Part shown: piece after piece, positions 8,312 to 17,485 of the stretch
Layout: each line of letters opens with the position of its first letter
Numbering within the stretch: the stretch's first letter is position 1
From: Sphingomonas sp. KR3-1
GTDB taxonomy: Bacteria > Pseudomonadota > Alphaproteobacteria > Sphingomonadales > Sphingomonadaceae
Length of the DNA stretch: 64,000 bases
Assembly (NCBI RefSeq): GCF_040049295.1
Contig: NZ_JBDZDQ010000001.1
Location: 868,001-932,000, forward strand
Direction: 5' to 3'
Notes under the pieces: generated by a model
Told to the model about the DNA's origin: nothing
Seen by the model: only the letters and a program-made list of their open reading frames with translations
Database searches by the model: none
Translations under genes and position numbers: made by a program

Positions 8312-8408
8312 GAGCGCGGCTCGACAAGCAATTGCACGGGCGCTTGCCTATATCGCACCCGCGAAGGCATAAGCCGCGCTCCAAACAACCTTCACGAAAG
8401 TCGAATCC

Positions 8409-10409
8409 GTGTCCGAGATGTTCCGCATAACGCTGCCCGACGGTTCCGTCCGCGAGGTAGCCCCGGGGACTACCCCGGCGGACATCGCCGCCGCGATCGG
8501 TCCGGGCTTGGCCAAGGCAGCGCTCGCCGCGCGTGTCGATGGCGAGCTGCGCGACATCGGCCGCCCGTTCGAGGGCGACGCCCAGCTGGCGCTGGTGACG
8601 GCGAAGGACGAGAAGGACGCGCTCGAGCTGGCGCGCCACGACTTCGCGCATATCCTCGCCGAGGCGGTGCAGAACCTGTTCCCCGGCACGCAGATCACCT
8701 TCGGCCCGTCGACCGATGACGGCTTCTATTACGACTTCGCCCCCAAGGATCGCCCCTTCACCGAGGAGGACCTGCCGGCGATCGAAGCCGAGATGCGCAA
8801 GATCATCGCCGCGGACGAGCCCCTCGTCCGCGAGGTCTGGTCGCGTCAGCAGCTGATCGATCGCTGGACGAAGCAGGGCGAGAGCTTCAAGGCCGAATGG
8901 GCGCAGGAGCTGCCCGAGGGCGAGGAGCTGACCGTCTACCGCGCCGGCAAGGGCGAGGATGCCTGGCTCGACATGTGCCGCGGCCCGCACCTCGCCTCCA
9001 CCGGCAAGGTCGATCCCAATGCCTTCAAGCTGACGCGCGTCTCGGGTGCCTATTGGCGCGGCGACCAGAAGAACGCGATGCTCTCGCGCATCTACGGCAC
9101 GGGCTGGCTCAACAAGAAGCAGCTCGACGAGCATCTCGTGCGCCTCGAGGAGGCCGCCAAGCGCGACCACCGCAAGCTCGGTCAGGAGATGGACCTGTTC
9201 CACCTCCAGGCCGAAGCGCATGGCAGCGTGTTCTGGCACCCGCACGGCTTCACGATCTGGCGCGCGCTCGAGGCCTATATGCGCCGGGCGATCGATGCGG
9301 CGGGCTATCAGGAAGTGAAGACGCCGCAGGTGATGGACGCGCGCCAATGGGAGCAGTCCGGCCACTGGGGCAAGTATCGCGAGAACATGTTCGTCATCCC
9401 CGATGAGGTGCCGAACGTCGAGGATGATGGCCCGATCATCTCGAACGACGCGCAGTGGATGGCGCTGAAGCCGATGAACTGCCCGGCGCACATCCTGATC
9501 TTCAAGCAGGGCATCAAGTCGTACCGCGACCTGCCGCTGCGCCTCTACGAGAATGGCTGCTGCCACCGCAACGAGCCGCACGGCGCGCTGCACGGGCTGA
9601 TGCGCGTCCGCCAGTTCACCCAGGACGATGCGCACATCTTCTGCCGCGAGGACCAGATCGTCGACGAGGTCCAGGCTTTCTGCCGCCTCGCCGACCGGAT
9701 CTACAAGGACTTCGGCTTCAAATATTCGATTAAGCTGGCACTGCGCCCCGACAATCGCTTCGGCACCGAGGAGATGTGGGACCAGGCCGAGGCCGAGCTG
9801 CGCGACGCCGTGGTCCGTGCCGGCATGGCGACCGAGGAATATGGCTGGGAAGAGCTGCCCGGCGAGGGTGCCTTCTATGCGCCGAAGCTCGAATGGCATT
9901 TGACCGATGCGATCGGCCGCACCTGGCAGGTCGGCACGATCCAGTCGGACCGCGTGCTGCCCGAGCGCCTCGATGCGTCGTACGTCGGCGAGGATGGCGA
10001 GCGCCACCGTCCGGTGATGCTCCACCGCGCGATCTTCGGCTCGTACGAGCGCTTCATCGGCATCCTGATCGAGCATTTCGCCGGCAAGCTGCCGGTGTGG
10101 CTGGCGCCCACCCAGGCCGTGGTTGCGACGATCGTCTCGGACGCGGACGACTATGCGAAGGAAGTCGCGAAGAAGCTGATCGCCGCGGGCATCCGCGTCG
10201 ACACCGATCTGCGCAACGAGAAGATCAACTACAAGGTGCGCGAGCACTCGGTCGCCAAGGTCCCCAACCTGCTGGTCGTCGGCAAGCGCGAGGCCGAGGA
10301 AGGCACCGTGGCGCTGCGCGTGCTGGGCAGCCAGGGCCAGCAGATGCTGAGCCTCGACGAGGCCGTCACCAAGCTGGTTGGCGAGGCGACTCCGCCCGAT
10401 CTGGGCTGA
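8409..10409 (+). CDS. thrS: Threonyl-tRNA synthetase
   Basis: 666 aa, full length. TGS domain at the N-terminus ([19 protein letters not shown]), then the SAD/editing domain with [11 protein letters not shown] and a later CRGPHL, and the class II core with [10 protein letters not shown] (motif-1 region), [17 protein letters not shown] (motif 2) and [18 protein letters not shown] (motif 3), ending in an anticodon-binding domain ([20 protein letters not shown]). It charges tRNA-Thr in the cytoplasm. The start is taken as GTG at 8409; ATG at 8418 is an alternative three codons in. infC follows after 173 nt. Confidence 0.98.
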   Translation: MSEMFRITLPDGSVREVAPGTTPADIAAAIGPGLAKAALAARVDGELRDIGRPFEGDAQLALVTAKDEKDALELARHDFAHILAEAVQNLFPGTQITFGPSTDDGFYYDFAPKDRPFTEEDLPAIEAEMRKIIAADEPLVREVWSRQQLIDRWTKQGESFKAEWAQELPEGEELTVYRAGKGEDAWLDMCRGPHLASTGKVDPNAFKLTRVSGAYWRGDQKNAMLSRIYGTGWLNKKQLDEHLVRLEEAAKRDHRKLGQEMDLFHLQAEAHGSVFWHPHGFTIWRALEAYMRRAIDAAGYQEVKTPQVMDARQWEQSGHWGKYRENMFVIPDEVPNVEDDGPIISNDAQWMALKPMNCPAHILIFKQGIKSYRDLPLRLYENGCCHRNEPHGALHGLMRVRQFTQDDAHIFCREDQIVDEVQAFCRLADRIYKDFGFKYSIKLALRPDNRFGTEEMWDQAEAELRDAVVRAGMATEEYGWEELPGEGAFYAPKLEWHLTDAIGRTWQVGTIQSDRVLPERLDASYVGEDGERHRPVMLHRAIFGSYERFIGILIEHFAGKLPVWLAPTQAVVATIVSDADDYAKEVAKKLIAAGIRVDTDLRNEKINYKVREHSVAKVPNLLVVGKREAEEGTVALRVLGSQGQQMLSLDEAVTKLVGEATPPDLG

Positions 10410-10417
10410 TCTTTAGC

Positions 10418-10450
10418 GGCGCGGGGGTTGCTTCCGGGGCACCCCGCGCC
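10418..10450 (+). terminator. Stem-loop between thrS and infC
   Basis: GGCGCGGGG (10418-10426) pairs perfectly with CCCCGCGCC (10442-10450). It is not followed by a run of T, so it may be a weak terminator, a processing site or part of an infC leader. Confidence 0.5.
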
Positions 10451-10582
10451 GATATTGCAGTAACGCGCAGGCCACACTGCGCGGAATTTCGGCGGAAATG
10501 CCGGCAGCGGGCTACCGAAGTGCCCCGTCGTGCGTTATTGAGCCGCCCAAACCCCGAGTCTGCAACAACAGGAGCAAGTCGT

Positions 10583-11128
10583 ATACGTCCGCCCATGAAT
10601 CGCCGCTCGATGGTGGCACCGCCGATGAACGGTCCGCGGTTTAACGAATTCATTCAGTCGCCCAAGGTCCGCGTGATCGATCATGAGGGCGAGAATCTCG
10701 GCGTGATGTACACGCGCGAGGCGATGGAGCAGGCGCAGGAGCTTGGTCTCGACCTCGTCGAAGTGTCGCCCAATGCAGACCCGCCCGTCGCCAAGTTCCT
10801 CGACGTGGGCAAGTTCAAGTACGAGGCGCAGAAGAAGGCCAACCTCGCCCGCAAGAGCCAGAAGACGCAGGAGATCAAGGAGATCAAGATGCGTCCGAAC
10901 ATCGACGATCATGATTATGATACGAAGATGAAGGCCGTGCACAAGTTCATCGGCGAAGGCGACAAGGTGAAGATCACCCTGCGCTTCCGCGGCCGCGAGC
11001 TCAGCCACGGCCAGCTCGGCATGAACCTGCTCAAGCGCGTCCAGGAGGATTGCGCCGAGGATGCCAAGGTCGAGAGCTATCCGCGCATGGAAGGCCGGCA
11101 GATGCTGATGGTGCTGTCGCCCAAGTGA
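10583..11128 (+). CDS. infC: Translation initiation factor IF-3, probable ATA start
   Basis: 181 aa if begun at ATA 10583, 177 if begun at ATG 10595. AGGAG at 10570-10574 lies eight nt before the ATA but 20 nt before the ATG, so the sequence favours ATA. infC is known in many bacteria for non-canonical start codons used in autoregulation by IF-3. IF3 motifs: [23 protein letters not shown] (N-domain), [34 protein letters not shown] and [13 protein letters not shown] (C-domain). It prevents premature 30S-50S joining and proofreads the initiator tRNA. Located after thrS, as in many bacteria. Its TGA overlaps the GTG of the next gene. Confidence 0.95.
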   Translation: MRPPMNRRSMVAPPMNGPRFNEFIQSPKVRVIDHEGENLGVMYTREAMEQAQELGLDLVEVSPNADPPVAKFLDVGKFKYEAQKKANLARKSQKTQEIKEIKMRPNIDDHDYDTKMKAVHKFIGEGDKVKITLRFRGRELSHGQLGMNLLKRVQEDCAEDAKVESYPRMEGRQMLMVLSPK

Positions 11129-11982
11129 AGTTGAGCGGCGCCCTGGCGGCAGCTATCCTGCTGCCGGGCGCCGTTTCTGCCCAGACGATCCAGGCCCCGC
11201 TGGCCACCGCCCATACCGACGAGCCGATCGCGGTCTCGCCGGGCTATCGGCAGGTCTGGGCCGACGAGTTCGACGGCAAGCGCCTCGATCCCCGCAAATG
11301 GGCCTATGACACCAGCCGCAACAAGCTCGGCTGGTACAACAACGAGCTCCAATATTACGCCGCCGACCGGCGCGAGAATGTCCGAGTCGAGAACGGCCAC
11401 CTGGTCATCGAGGCCCGCAGGGAGCGCCTCGCCGATCGCCCCGATTTCGGCGGGCAGGACTATAGCTCGGGGAAGATCGTCACCCGCGGCATCGCCGACT
11501 GGACCTACGGCTTCGTCGAGGTGCGGGCCAAGCTCGCTTGCGGCAAGGGGCTGTGGCCGGCGATCTGGATGCTCGGCACCGACGAGCGTGCCGGCTGGCC
11601 CGGCCTCGGCGAGATCGACGTCATGGAGCATGTCGGCTGGGATCCCGGCCGGGTCCACGGCTCGATCCACACCAAGGCCTATAACCACGTCATCAAGACC
11701 CAGAAGACCGCGCAGGCGATGATCCCCGATGCCTGCACTGCCTTCCATACCTACCAGCTCGACTGGACCGCCGACCGGATGCTGATCGGTGTCGATGGCC
11801 GCGCCTTTCTGCGCTTCGACAACGACCACAAGGGCAACCCCGACACCTGGCCTTTCGCCAGGCCGCAATACCTCATCCTCAACCTCGCCGTCGGCGGCTG
11901 GGGCGGCGACCGGGGCATCGACGCGGGCGCGTTCCCGGCGCGGATGGAAGTCGACTATGCCCGCGTCTGGCAGAAGCGCTAG
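11125..11982 (+). CDS. Secreted glycoside hydrolase family 16 (beta-glucanase-like)
   Basis: 285 aa beginning with GTG at 11125, overlapping the infC stop; this start gives a clean signal peptide ([19 protein letters not shown], cleavage near residue 19). The GH16 catalytic signature ExDxxE is present as [10 protein letters not shown] (E163, D165, E168), together with [28 protein letters not shown] strands and WPAIWMLG. Such enzymes cut beta-1,3 or mixed-linkage glucans outside the cytoplasm. The overlap with infC implies cotranscription or translational coupling, an odd pairing of an exported enzyme with a core translation factor. Confidence 0.9.
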   Translation: MKLSGALAAAILLPGAVSAQTIQAPLATAHTDEPIAVSPGYRQVWADEFDGKRLDPRKWAYDTSRNKLGWYNNELQYYAADRRENVRVENGHLVIEARRERLADRPDFGGQDYSSGKIVTRGIADWTYGFVEVRAKLACGKGLWPAIWMLGTDERAGWPGLGEIDVMEHVGWDPGRVHGSIHTKAYNHVIKTQKTAQAMIPDACTAFHTYQLDWTADRMLIGVDGRAFLRFDNDHKGNPDTWPFARPQYLILNLAVGGWGGDRGIDAGAFPARMEVDYARVWQKR

Positions 11983-12626
11983 ACGAAGCTGAAGCTCACC
12001 GGCGCCGGCTTCATCTGGCCGTCAAAGGCATAGTCGGCATAGGGGCCATGCCGGTCCACCCAGTGCAGGAAGAGATGCGCCGACCAGCCATTGGGGTTGG
12101 GCGTCACCCGGCCGTGGCGGTGATCGACGCCGCGGTAGAGCACCGCATCGCCCGCCTCCATCGCAATCGAGGCATAGCGATCGCTGTCGAACCCCTCCTC
12201 GACCCGCGAGCTCGGCGCCTGGGCCTCCTTCGCGACGTCGAGCGGCCAGGGCACCCCGTCGCTATAGTCGAGCGTCAGCGACATGCTGTGCTCGCAGGAA
12301 TAGCGGTCGCAGTGCACGCGGCAGACATCCCCCTCGCGGTAGATGCGCAGATAGGAATAGGTCGGCAGCAGGTCCTTGCCGAGCATCACGCTGACCTGCG
12401 GCGTCAGCCCCCACAGGAAATGCAGGATCGGCCGATAATGATGGCCGTAGATCTCGAAGGCGGCGCGCTTGAGCAGGTTGGGGTGATCCTTCACTGCGCT
12501 CAACGCGATCTCGCGCGGGCCGATCGCCTCGCGCAGCGCCTGGAGCATCGCCTGCGCAACTTCCTGGCCGATCAACCCCTTCACATGCGCATAGCCGTCG
12601 CGCCCATAATCCCCGACAATTTCCAT
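11979..12626 (-). CDS. Putative 2-oxoglutarate/Fe(II)-type dioxygenase
   Basis: 215 aa. The jelly-roll metal site is suggested by HxD at H105-C-D107 (VCRVHCDRYS), a distal histidine in VDHRHGRV (H169 or H171) and R173 for the 2-oxoglutarate carboxylate, followed by WSAHLFLHWVD. No signal peptide. It lies four nt after the VOC gene and downstream of glnD, all on the minus strand. Could hydroxylate a protein or small molecule; family identity rests on the HxD...H pattern only. Convergent with the GH16 gene, overlapping its last four nt. Confidence 0.65.
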   Translation of the reverse strand: MEIVGDYGRDGYAHVKGLIGQEVAQAMLQALREAIGPREIALSAVKDHPNLLKRAAFEIYGHHYRPILHFLWGLTPQVSVMLGKDLLPTYSYLRIYREGDVCRVHCDRYSCEHSMSLTLDYSDGVPWPLDVAKEAQAPSSRVEEGFDSDRYASIAMEAGDAVLYRGVDHRHGRVTPNPNGWSAHLFLHWVDRHGPYADYAFDGQMKPAPVSFSFV

Positions 12627-12630
12627 GCGT

Positions 12631-13023
12631 TCAGGCCTGATCCGCCACCGGCGGCTCCCATAGTTCGATCGGATTGCCCTCGGGATCGTGGATGCGGGCG
12701 AAGCGGCCCGTCTCCGGCGTGTCCCATTCTTCCTTGGTGATGATCTCGATGCCAAGCGCATTGAGCTGGTCGAGCATGCTGTCGAGATCGCGGACGCGCA
12801 GGTTGAGCATGAAGCTCTTGTCGGTGGCGAAATAGTCGGTGGTCGCCTTGAACGGCTGGAACACGATTCCGCCGGGCTCGGGATGCCAGAACCAGGGGCT
12901 GGACTGGCCGCTCTCGTCCTTGCCGAAGCCGCCGCCAACGCCGAGCACCTCGCCGTACCAGGCCTTGAGCCCGTCGGGATCCTGCGCCCGGAAGAAGAAG
13001 CCACCCAATCCGATCACCGGCAT
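12631..13023 (-). CDS. VOC-family protein
   Basis: 130 aa from the ATG at 13023 with GGGAG upstream. One complete VOC fold with two repeats: GLGGFFFRAQDPDGLKAWYG and FMLNLRVRDLDSMLDQLNAL, ending RFARIHDPEGNPIELWEPP, whose Glu is the usual second metal ligand. No substrate can be inferred. It sits 16 nt after glnD and four nt before the putative dioxygenase, so the three are probably one transcript. Confidence 0.88.
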   Translation of the reverse strand: MPVIGLGGFFFRAQDPDGLKAWYGEVLGVGGGFGKDESGQSSPWFWHPEPGGIVFQPFKATTDYFATDKSFMLNLRVRDLDSMLDQLNALGIEIITKEEWDTPETGRFARIHDPEGNPIELWEPPVADQA

Positions 13024-13039
13024 CGCAGTCTCCCTTTCG

Positions 13040-15790
13040 TCAGGCGGCCTCGGCCACCGTGCCATCACCCGTCGCAGCTTCGAGCAGCCGGCGCTCGATC
13101 GTCTTCAACCGGCCGCCATTCTCGATCTTATCGCCGATCAGATCGGTCAGATAGAAGGTATCGACGGCGCGCTCGCCATAGGTGGCGACATGCGCCGAAT
13201 GGATCGTCACCTTCGACTGGAACAGCGCATAGGCCAGATGGCAGAGCAAGGCCGGCCGGTCGCGCGCGTTGATCTCGATCACGGTGAAGCGGTTCGAGGC
13301 ATTGTTGTCGATCAGCACATTGGCCTCGATCGCAAAGGCCTCCGCCCGCGGGCGGACCAGCGGCTTGGCCTTGAGGCGATCCTGCAGCTTGGCACGGTTC
13401 GCCAGCGCATCGGCGATCGTGGCCTTGATCCGGTTGAGCCGTGCCTCCTCGTCGAAAGGCCGCCCCAGGGGATCCTGGATCAGGAAATTGTCGAGCGCCA
13501 GCCCGTCGCGCGTCGTGTGGATGCGCGCATCGATGATGTTGCCGCCAGCGACATGGATCGCCCCGGCGATGCGATAGAACAGGCCGGGATGATCGGCGGC
13601 ATAGACCGTCACCAGCGTCGCGCCGCGCTCGGGATAGACCTGCGCCTCGACCGAGAGCTGGGCGTCGCCCGCGGCATCGATCTGGCGGGCATTGCGCTCG
13701 AGCACGTCCGCCGGCTCGGCGATCCAGTAGCTCTCGGTCATCCGCTTCTTGAACGCGGCCATGCGCGGCTCGTCCCAGCCGAGCAGCTGGGTGAGCTCCT
13801 CCTGCTTGGCGGCGATCCGCTCGGTGCGGCCCTTCTGCTTGTGGCCGAGGCGGAGCACTTCCTCGGCGGAATCATAGAGGTCGGCGAGCAGCTGGCGCTT
13901 CCAGCCATTCCACACGCCCGGCCCCACCGCGCGGATATCGACGATGGTGAGGAGGAGGAGCATGCGCAGCCGCTCGGGGCTCTGCACATGGCCGGCGAAA
14001 TCGAGGATCGTCTTGAAGTCTGACAGGTCGCGCTTGAATGCCGTGGCGGACATGATCAGGTGCCAGCGGACCAGCCAGGCCACCGTCTCGGTCTCGGCGG
14101 CGCTGAGCCCCAGCCGCGGACAGAGCCGCTCGGCGACTTCGGCGCCGAGAACCGAATGGTCGCCGCCGCGCCCCTTGGCGATGTCGTGCAGCAGCACCGC
14201 GACATAGAGCGCGCGGCGCTGAGCGATCTGCTTGAAGATGCTGGTGCCGAGCGGATGATCGTCGCGCAGCTCGCCCTTCTCGATCTGGCTCAGCAGCCCG
14301 ATCGCCCGGATCGAATGCTCGTCCACCGTATAGTGGTGGTACATGTCGAACTGCATCTGCGCGACGACGCGGCCGAAGTCCGGCACGAAGCGGCCGAACA
14401 CCCCGGCCTCGTTCATCCAGCGCAGCACCGTCTCGGGCGTGCGCGGGCTGGTCAGCACCTCGAGGAACAGCGCATTGGCGCGGGGATCGTCGCGGACGTC
14501 GTCGACGAGCTTGGCGTCGCGGCCCGCGGCGCGCATCGCCAGCGGGTGGACCTCGAGATTGTAGAGGTCGGCGAGCTGGAACAGCTCGATCAGCCGCACC
14601 GGATCCTCGCGGAAGAAATCGTCGCGGGGCAGCGCGAGGCGGCCGCGATCGAGCGTGAACCCCTTCAACTTGCGCGGCCGGCGCCAGAGCTGCGGGAAGC
14701 CGAAACGGCTGCCCCGCGCTGCGAACTGCTCGTCGAGATGCGCCAGGAATACGCCGGTCAGGTCGCCGACGCCCTTCGCCTGGAGGAAATAGAAGCGCAT
14801 GAAGCGCTCGACCTTCGACATGCCGGGACGATCGGCATAGCGCATGCGCTCGGCAATCTCGCGCTGGACGTCGAAGGTCAGCCGATCCTCGGCGCGGCCG
14901 GTGATCAGATGGAGATGACAGCGCACCGCCCAGAGGAAATTCTCGGCACGGCGGAACTGGCGATATTCGAGCTTTGTCAGCAGCCCCTTCTCGACCAGCT
15001 CGGCAGTCTCGCGGACATTGTACGCATATTTGCCGATCCAGAAGAGCGTGTGCAGGTCGCGCAAGCCCCCCTTGCCTTCCTTGACATTGGGCTCGACGAC
15101 ATAGCGGCTGTCGCCCATCCGCTTGTGCCGCGCCTCGCGCTCGGCGAGCTTCTCGGCGATGAACGTCCGGGCGGTATCGGCCTGGACCTCGACCTTGAAG
15201 CGCTGCGCCGCCTCGTCATAGAGATCGGTATCGCCCCAGACATAGCGTGCCTCGAGCAAGGCCGTGCGCACCGTGACGTCCGCCTTGGACTGCCGGACCA
15301 TCTCGTCGAGCGAGCGCGACGAATGGCCGACCTTCAGCTGCATGTCCCACAGCGAATAGAGCATCGATTCGATGACCTGCTCGCTCCAGGCGGTGACCTT
15401 CCACGGCGTCAGGAAGCCGATATCGATATCCGAATGCGGCGCCATCTCGCCGCGGCCATAGCCGCCGACCGCGAGCAGGACCATCCGCTCGGCAGTGCTC
15501 GGATTGGGGTTCGGGTGGAGCCGCTCGACAGTGAAATCCCAGAGCAGGCGGAGCAGCTGGTCGATCAGGAAGGCGCCGGACGCCGCGATCTCGTGCCCGC
15601 GCGAAGGATGCTCGGCAAGGCGGCGGGCGATTTCGGCGCGGCCGGCATCGAGCGCGGCCTTGAGCTCCTTCGTACCGGCGGCGCGCAGCTTCGCGCCATC
15701 CTTGGCCTCGAGCGCGGCCAGCCGCTCGGCAACGCCGCGCCGATCGATCAGCGCGCGGCGATGGGGGACATGATCGAAGCGGCCGGACAT
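13040..15790 (-). CDS. glnD: Bifunctional [protein-PII] uridylyltransferase/uridylyl-removing enzyme
   Basis: 916 aa from the ATG at 15790 (MSGRFDHVPHRRALIDRRG); an open extension to 15946 was rejected because it crosses a repeated element. The nucleotidyltransferase motif GGYGRGEMAPHSDIDIGF and the metal-binding HD motif LLHDIAKGRGGDHS are present, and two C-terminal ACT domains sense glutamine (GATLVTVYAADHPGLFYRIAG and FTVIEINARDRPALLCHLAY). It modifies PII proteins according to nitrogen status. The family is 850-940 aa. First gene of a likely transcript with the VOC and dioxygenase genes; its upstream region carries copy B of the two-part element also found before thrS. Confidence 0.97.
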   Translation of the reverse strand: MSGRFDHVPHRRALIDRRGVAERLAALEAKDGAKLRAAGTKELKAALDAGRAEIARRLAEHPSRGHEIAASGAFLIDQLLRLLWDFTVERLHPNPNPSTAERMVLLAVGGYGRGEMAPHSDIDIGFLTPWKVTAWSEQVIESMLYSLWDMQLKVGHSSRSLDEMVRQSKADVTVRTALLEARYVWGDTDLYDEAAQRFKVEVQADTARTFIAEKLAEREARHKRMGDSRYVVEPNVKEGKGGLRDLHTLFWIGKYAYNVRETAELVEKGLLTKLEYRQFRRAENFLWAVRCHLHLITGRAEDRLTFDVQREIAERMRYADRPGMSKVERFMRFYFLQAKGVGDLTGVFLAHLDEQFAARGSRFGFPQLWRRPRKLKGFTLDRGRLALPRDDFFREDPVRLIELFQLADLYNLEVHPLAMRAAGRDAKLVDDVRDDPRANALFLEVLTSPRTPETVLRWMNEAGVFGRFVPDFGRVVAQMQFDMYHHYTVDEHSIRAIGLLSQIEKGELRDDHPLGTSIFKQIAQRRALYVAVLLHDIAKGRGGDHSVLGAEVAERLCPRLGLSAAETETVAWLVRWHLIMSATAFKRDLSDFKTILDFAGHVQSPERLRMLLLLTIVDIRAVGPGVWNGWKRQLLADLYDSAEEVLRLGHKQKGRTERIAAKQEELTQLLGWDEPRMAAFKKRMTESYWIAEPADVLERNARQIDAAGDAQLSVEAQVYPERGATLVTVYAADHPGLFYRIAGAIHVAGGNIIDARIHTTRDGLALDNFLIQDPLGRPFDEEARLNRIKATIADALANRAKLQDRLKAKPLVRPRAEAFAIEANVLIDNNASNRFTVIEINARDRPALLCHLAYALFQSKVTIHSAHVATYGERAVDTFYLTDLIGDKIENGGRLKTIERRLLEAATGDGTVAEAA

Positions 15791-15851
15791 GCGGTGGAGA
15801 TAGGGCGCGCACGGCCCGCGTGCAAAGCCGGAAATCTTGACAGGGGCCGCT

Positions 15852-15978
15852 AAAGTGAAGGGAGTCGGGGCAAATCGTTTCACTTTGCCCGAGTGGCGGG
15901 CGCCGCGATCCGAATCAGGCCAGGATCGGGCTGCTTGCCGCGCCATCGGGCGAGCACAGCAGGCGAAATCCTACATTG
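15852..15978 (-). repeat. Two-part conserved element, copy B (upstream of glnD)
   Basis: Read on the minus strand: 13-mer CAATGTAGGATTT (15978-15966), 79-nt spacer, then the 35-nt AAAGTGAA...TTCACTTT block (15886-15852). It differs from copy A upstream of thrS in only one base of the block, while the spacers are unrelated. It ends 61 nt before the glnD start, in the same relative orientation as at thrS. Confidence 0.8.
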
Positions 15979-15986
15979 CAAGGGGG

Positions 15987-16136
15987 GTTCAATCCTCCCC
16001 GAGCTTGCCTCGGGGAGGGGGACCGCGCCCGCAGGGCGTGGTGGAGGGGCGGCGGACGAAGTCCGCCGGCTATGCCGGCGGCCCCTCCACCATCGCTGTG
16101 CGATGGTCCCCCTCCCCCAGCAAGCTGGGGGAGGAA
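15987..16136. repeat. Large palindromic intergenic repeat
   Basis: About 150 nt of nested inverted repeats between fpr and glnD. The outer arms are AATCCTCCCCGAG... and ...CTGGGGGAGGAATT, the inner pairs GTGGAGGGGC (16041-16050) with GCCCCTCCAC (16081-16090) and GGCGGAC with GTCCGCC. The right-hand half, with CCCTCCACCA and TGGTCCCCCTCCCCC, is shared with the repeat at 52933-53070. Confidence 0.8.
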
Positions 16137-16144
16137 TTTAGAGA

Positions 16145-16954
16145 TCAGCCGACGAAGGCGCGTTCCAGGACGAAGCTGCCCGGGTTGGCGTTCGAGCCTT
16201 CCTCGAAGCCATGGCCTTCGAGCATCTGCGCGAAGTCCTTGATCATCGCGTTCGAGCCGCAGAGCATGATCCGGTCGGTCTCCGGGTTGAGCTCGGGATG
16301 GCCCTGGACCGGCGCCTTGAACAGCCAGCCATTCTCGATCAGCTGGCCGATGCGCCCCGACGTGCGGAACGGCTCGCGCGTCACGGTGGGGATATAGTGG
16401 AACTGGAGCAGCGCCTGGTCCGCCACCAGCGGATCGTTGGCGAGCTGCGCGGTCAGCTCGTCATGATAGGCGAGGTCGCTCACCCGGCGAGTCGAGTGGA
16501 CGATCACCACCTGGTCGAACCGGTCATAGGTATCGGGATCGCGGGCGATGCTGAGGAACGGCGCCAGGCCGGTGCCGGTCGACAGCATGAACAGCCGCTT
16601 GCCCGGCAGCAGCGCATCGGCGACGAGCGTGCCGGTGGGCTTCTTGCCGAGATAGACCTGGTCGCCCGGCTGGATCAGCTGCAGGCGCGAAGTGAGCGGG
16701 CCGTCCTCGACCTTGATCGACAGGAACTCGATCTCGTCCGACCAGGTCGGGCTGGCGATCGAATAGGCGCGCATCAGCGGCTTGCCCTCGCCCTCGAGCC
16801 CGATCATCACGAACTCGCCGGCGCGGAAGCGGAAGCTCGCCGGGCGCTCGATCGCGAAGCTGAACAGATGCTCGTTCCAATGCTTCACCCACCGGACCGC
16901 GCACGTCTGGAACGCGGGGTGGTCGGGAAGGACGATCGGGGTTCGGGCATGCAT
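16145..16954 (-). CDS. fpr: Ferredoxin--NADP+ reductase
   Basis: 269 aa from the ATG at 16954. FAD-binding signature RAYSIASPTW (RxYS), the isoalloxazine/ribityl region FLSIKVEDGPLTSRL, the NADP-binding GTGLAPFLS and the C-terminal MLCGSNAMIKD plus GSNANPGSFVLERAFVG. This is the bacterial subclass used in oxidative stress and iron-sulfur electron supply. A conserved hypothetical gene lies upstream on the same strand, 54 nt away. Confidence 0.93.
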   Translation of the reverse strand: MHARTPIVLPDHPAFQTCAVRWVKHWNEHLFSFAIERPASFRFRAGEFVMIGLEGEGKPLMRAYSIASPTWSDEIEFLSIKVEDGPLTSRLQLIQPGDQVYLGKKPTGTLVADALLPGKRLFMLSTGTGLAPFLSIARDPDTYDRFDQVVIVHSTRRVSDLAYHDELTAQLANDPLVADQALLQFHYIPTVTREPFRTSGRIGQLIENGWLFKAPVQGHPELNPETDRIMLCGSNAMIKDFAQMLEGHGFEEGSNANPGSFVLERAFVG

Positions 16955-17008
16955 ATTCACGAGGTCGGCTCTTTCCAAATCCAAGCTGCACTGCAACGTA
17001 ATTTTACT

Positions 17009-17407
17009 TCAACGCACGAAAGCAACGGCGATACGCACCACCGCGACGGAGAGCGGCAGGCGCGCTTCTGGCTTCACGATCTGCTCGATAACGGCGTCGA
17101 CGCGCGGCTGCGCGCCGGCGCGTGCTAGCGCATGCAGCGAAAGGAGCAAGGCCTCGTCATCGCCAATTTCCGCCGCGAAGGGCGGTTTGAAGCGAAGTTG
17201 GGACAATCCCTCCCGCTCGAGCAGCAGCATCGCCATGTTGAGATCGGGGAGCATTTCCGCAAGCCCCCGCCCCTGGAGCACCGGGCCGAGCACGCTGCAC
17301 GGGCACCGCCCGGCGCGCATCGCGGCGACCCATTGCCGCATCGAGGTGAGCAGCAGCTGATCGGTGAAACCCAGCTCGGCGGCGGAACGATCGAGATACT
17401 CGTACAC
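17009..17407 (-). CDS. Conserved hypothetical protein
   Basis: 132 aa from GTG 17407, chosen because GGGGA lies about six nt upstream; the GTG at 17428 has none. Helical, with a GRCPCSVLGPVLQGRGLAEML segment in the middle and no membrane span. Not recognised. Same strand as fpr downstream and DUF1003 upstream. Confidence 0.65.
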   Translation of the reverse strand: MYEYLDRSAAELGFTDQLLLTSMRQWVAAMRAGRCPCSVLGPVLQGRGLAEMLPDLNMAMLLLEREGLSQLRFKPPFAAEIGDDEALLLSLHALARAGAQPRVDAVIEQIVKPEARLPLSVAVVRIAVAFVR

Positions 17408-17485
17408 GGCGAATCCCCTGCCCGGCACGGCCGCCGGGCGGAGATGGCCTTAAACCTTATTGCGAATGACTAGCAATAGCTTAGT

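Larger units (their letters stand above)
8004..8408. other. 405-nt intergenic region upstream of thrS
   Basis: Holds a hairpin-type intergenic repeat (8066-8147) and copy A of a two-part element (13-mer at 8186-8198, 35-mer at 8277-8311) described separately. The thrS promoter must lie here. No convincing protein-coding frame. Confidence 0.8.

Noticed and set aside
9776..10582. Possible N-terminal extension of IF-3
   Set aside because: The open frame overlaps thrS and its sequence is a shadow; the ribosome binding site and IF-3 length place the start at 10583 or 10595.
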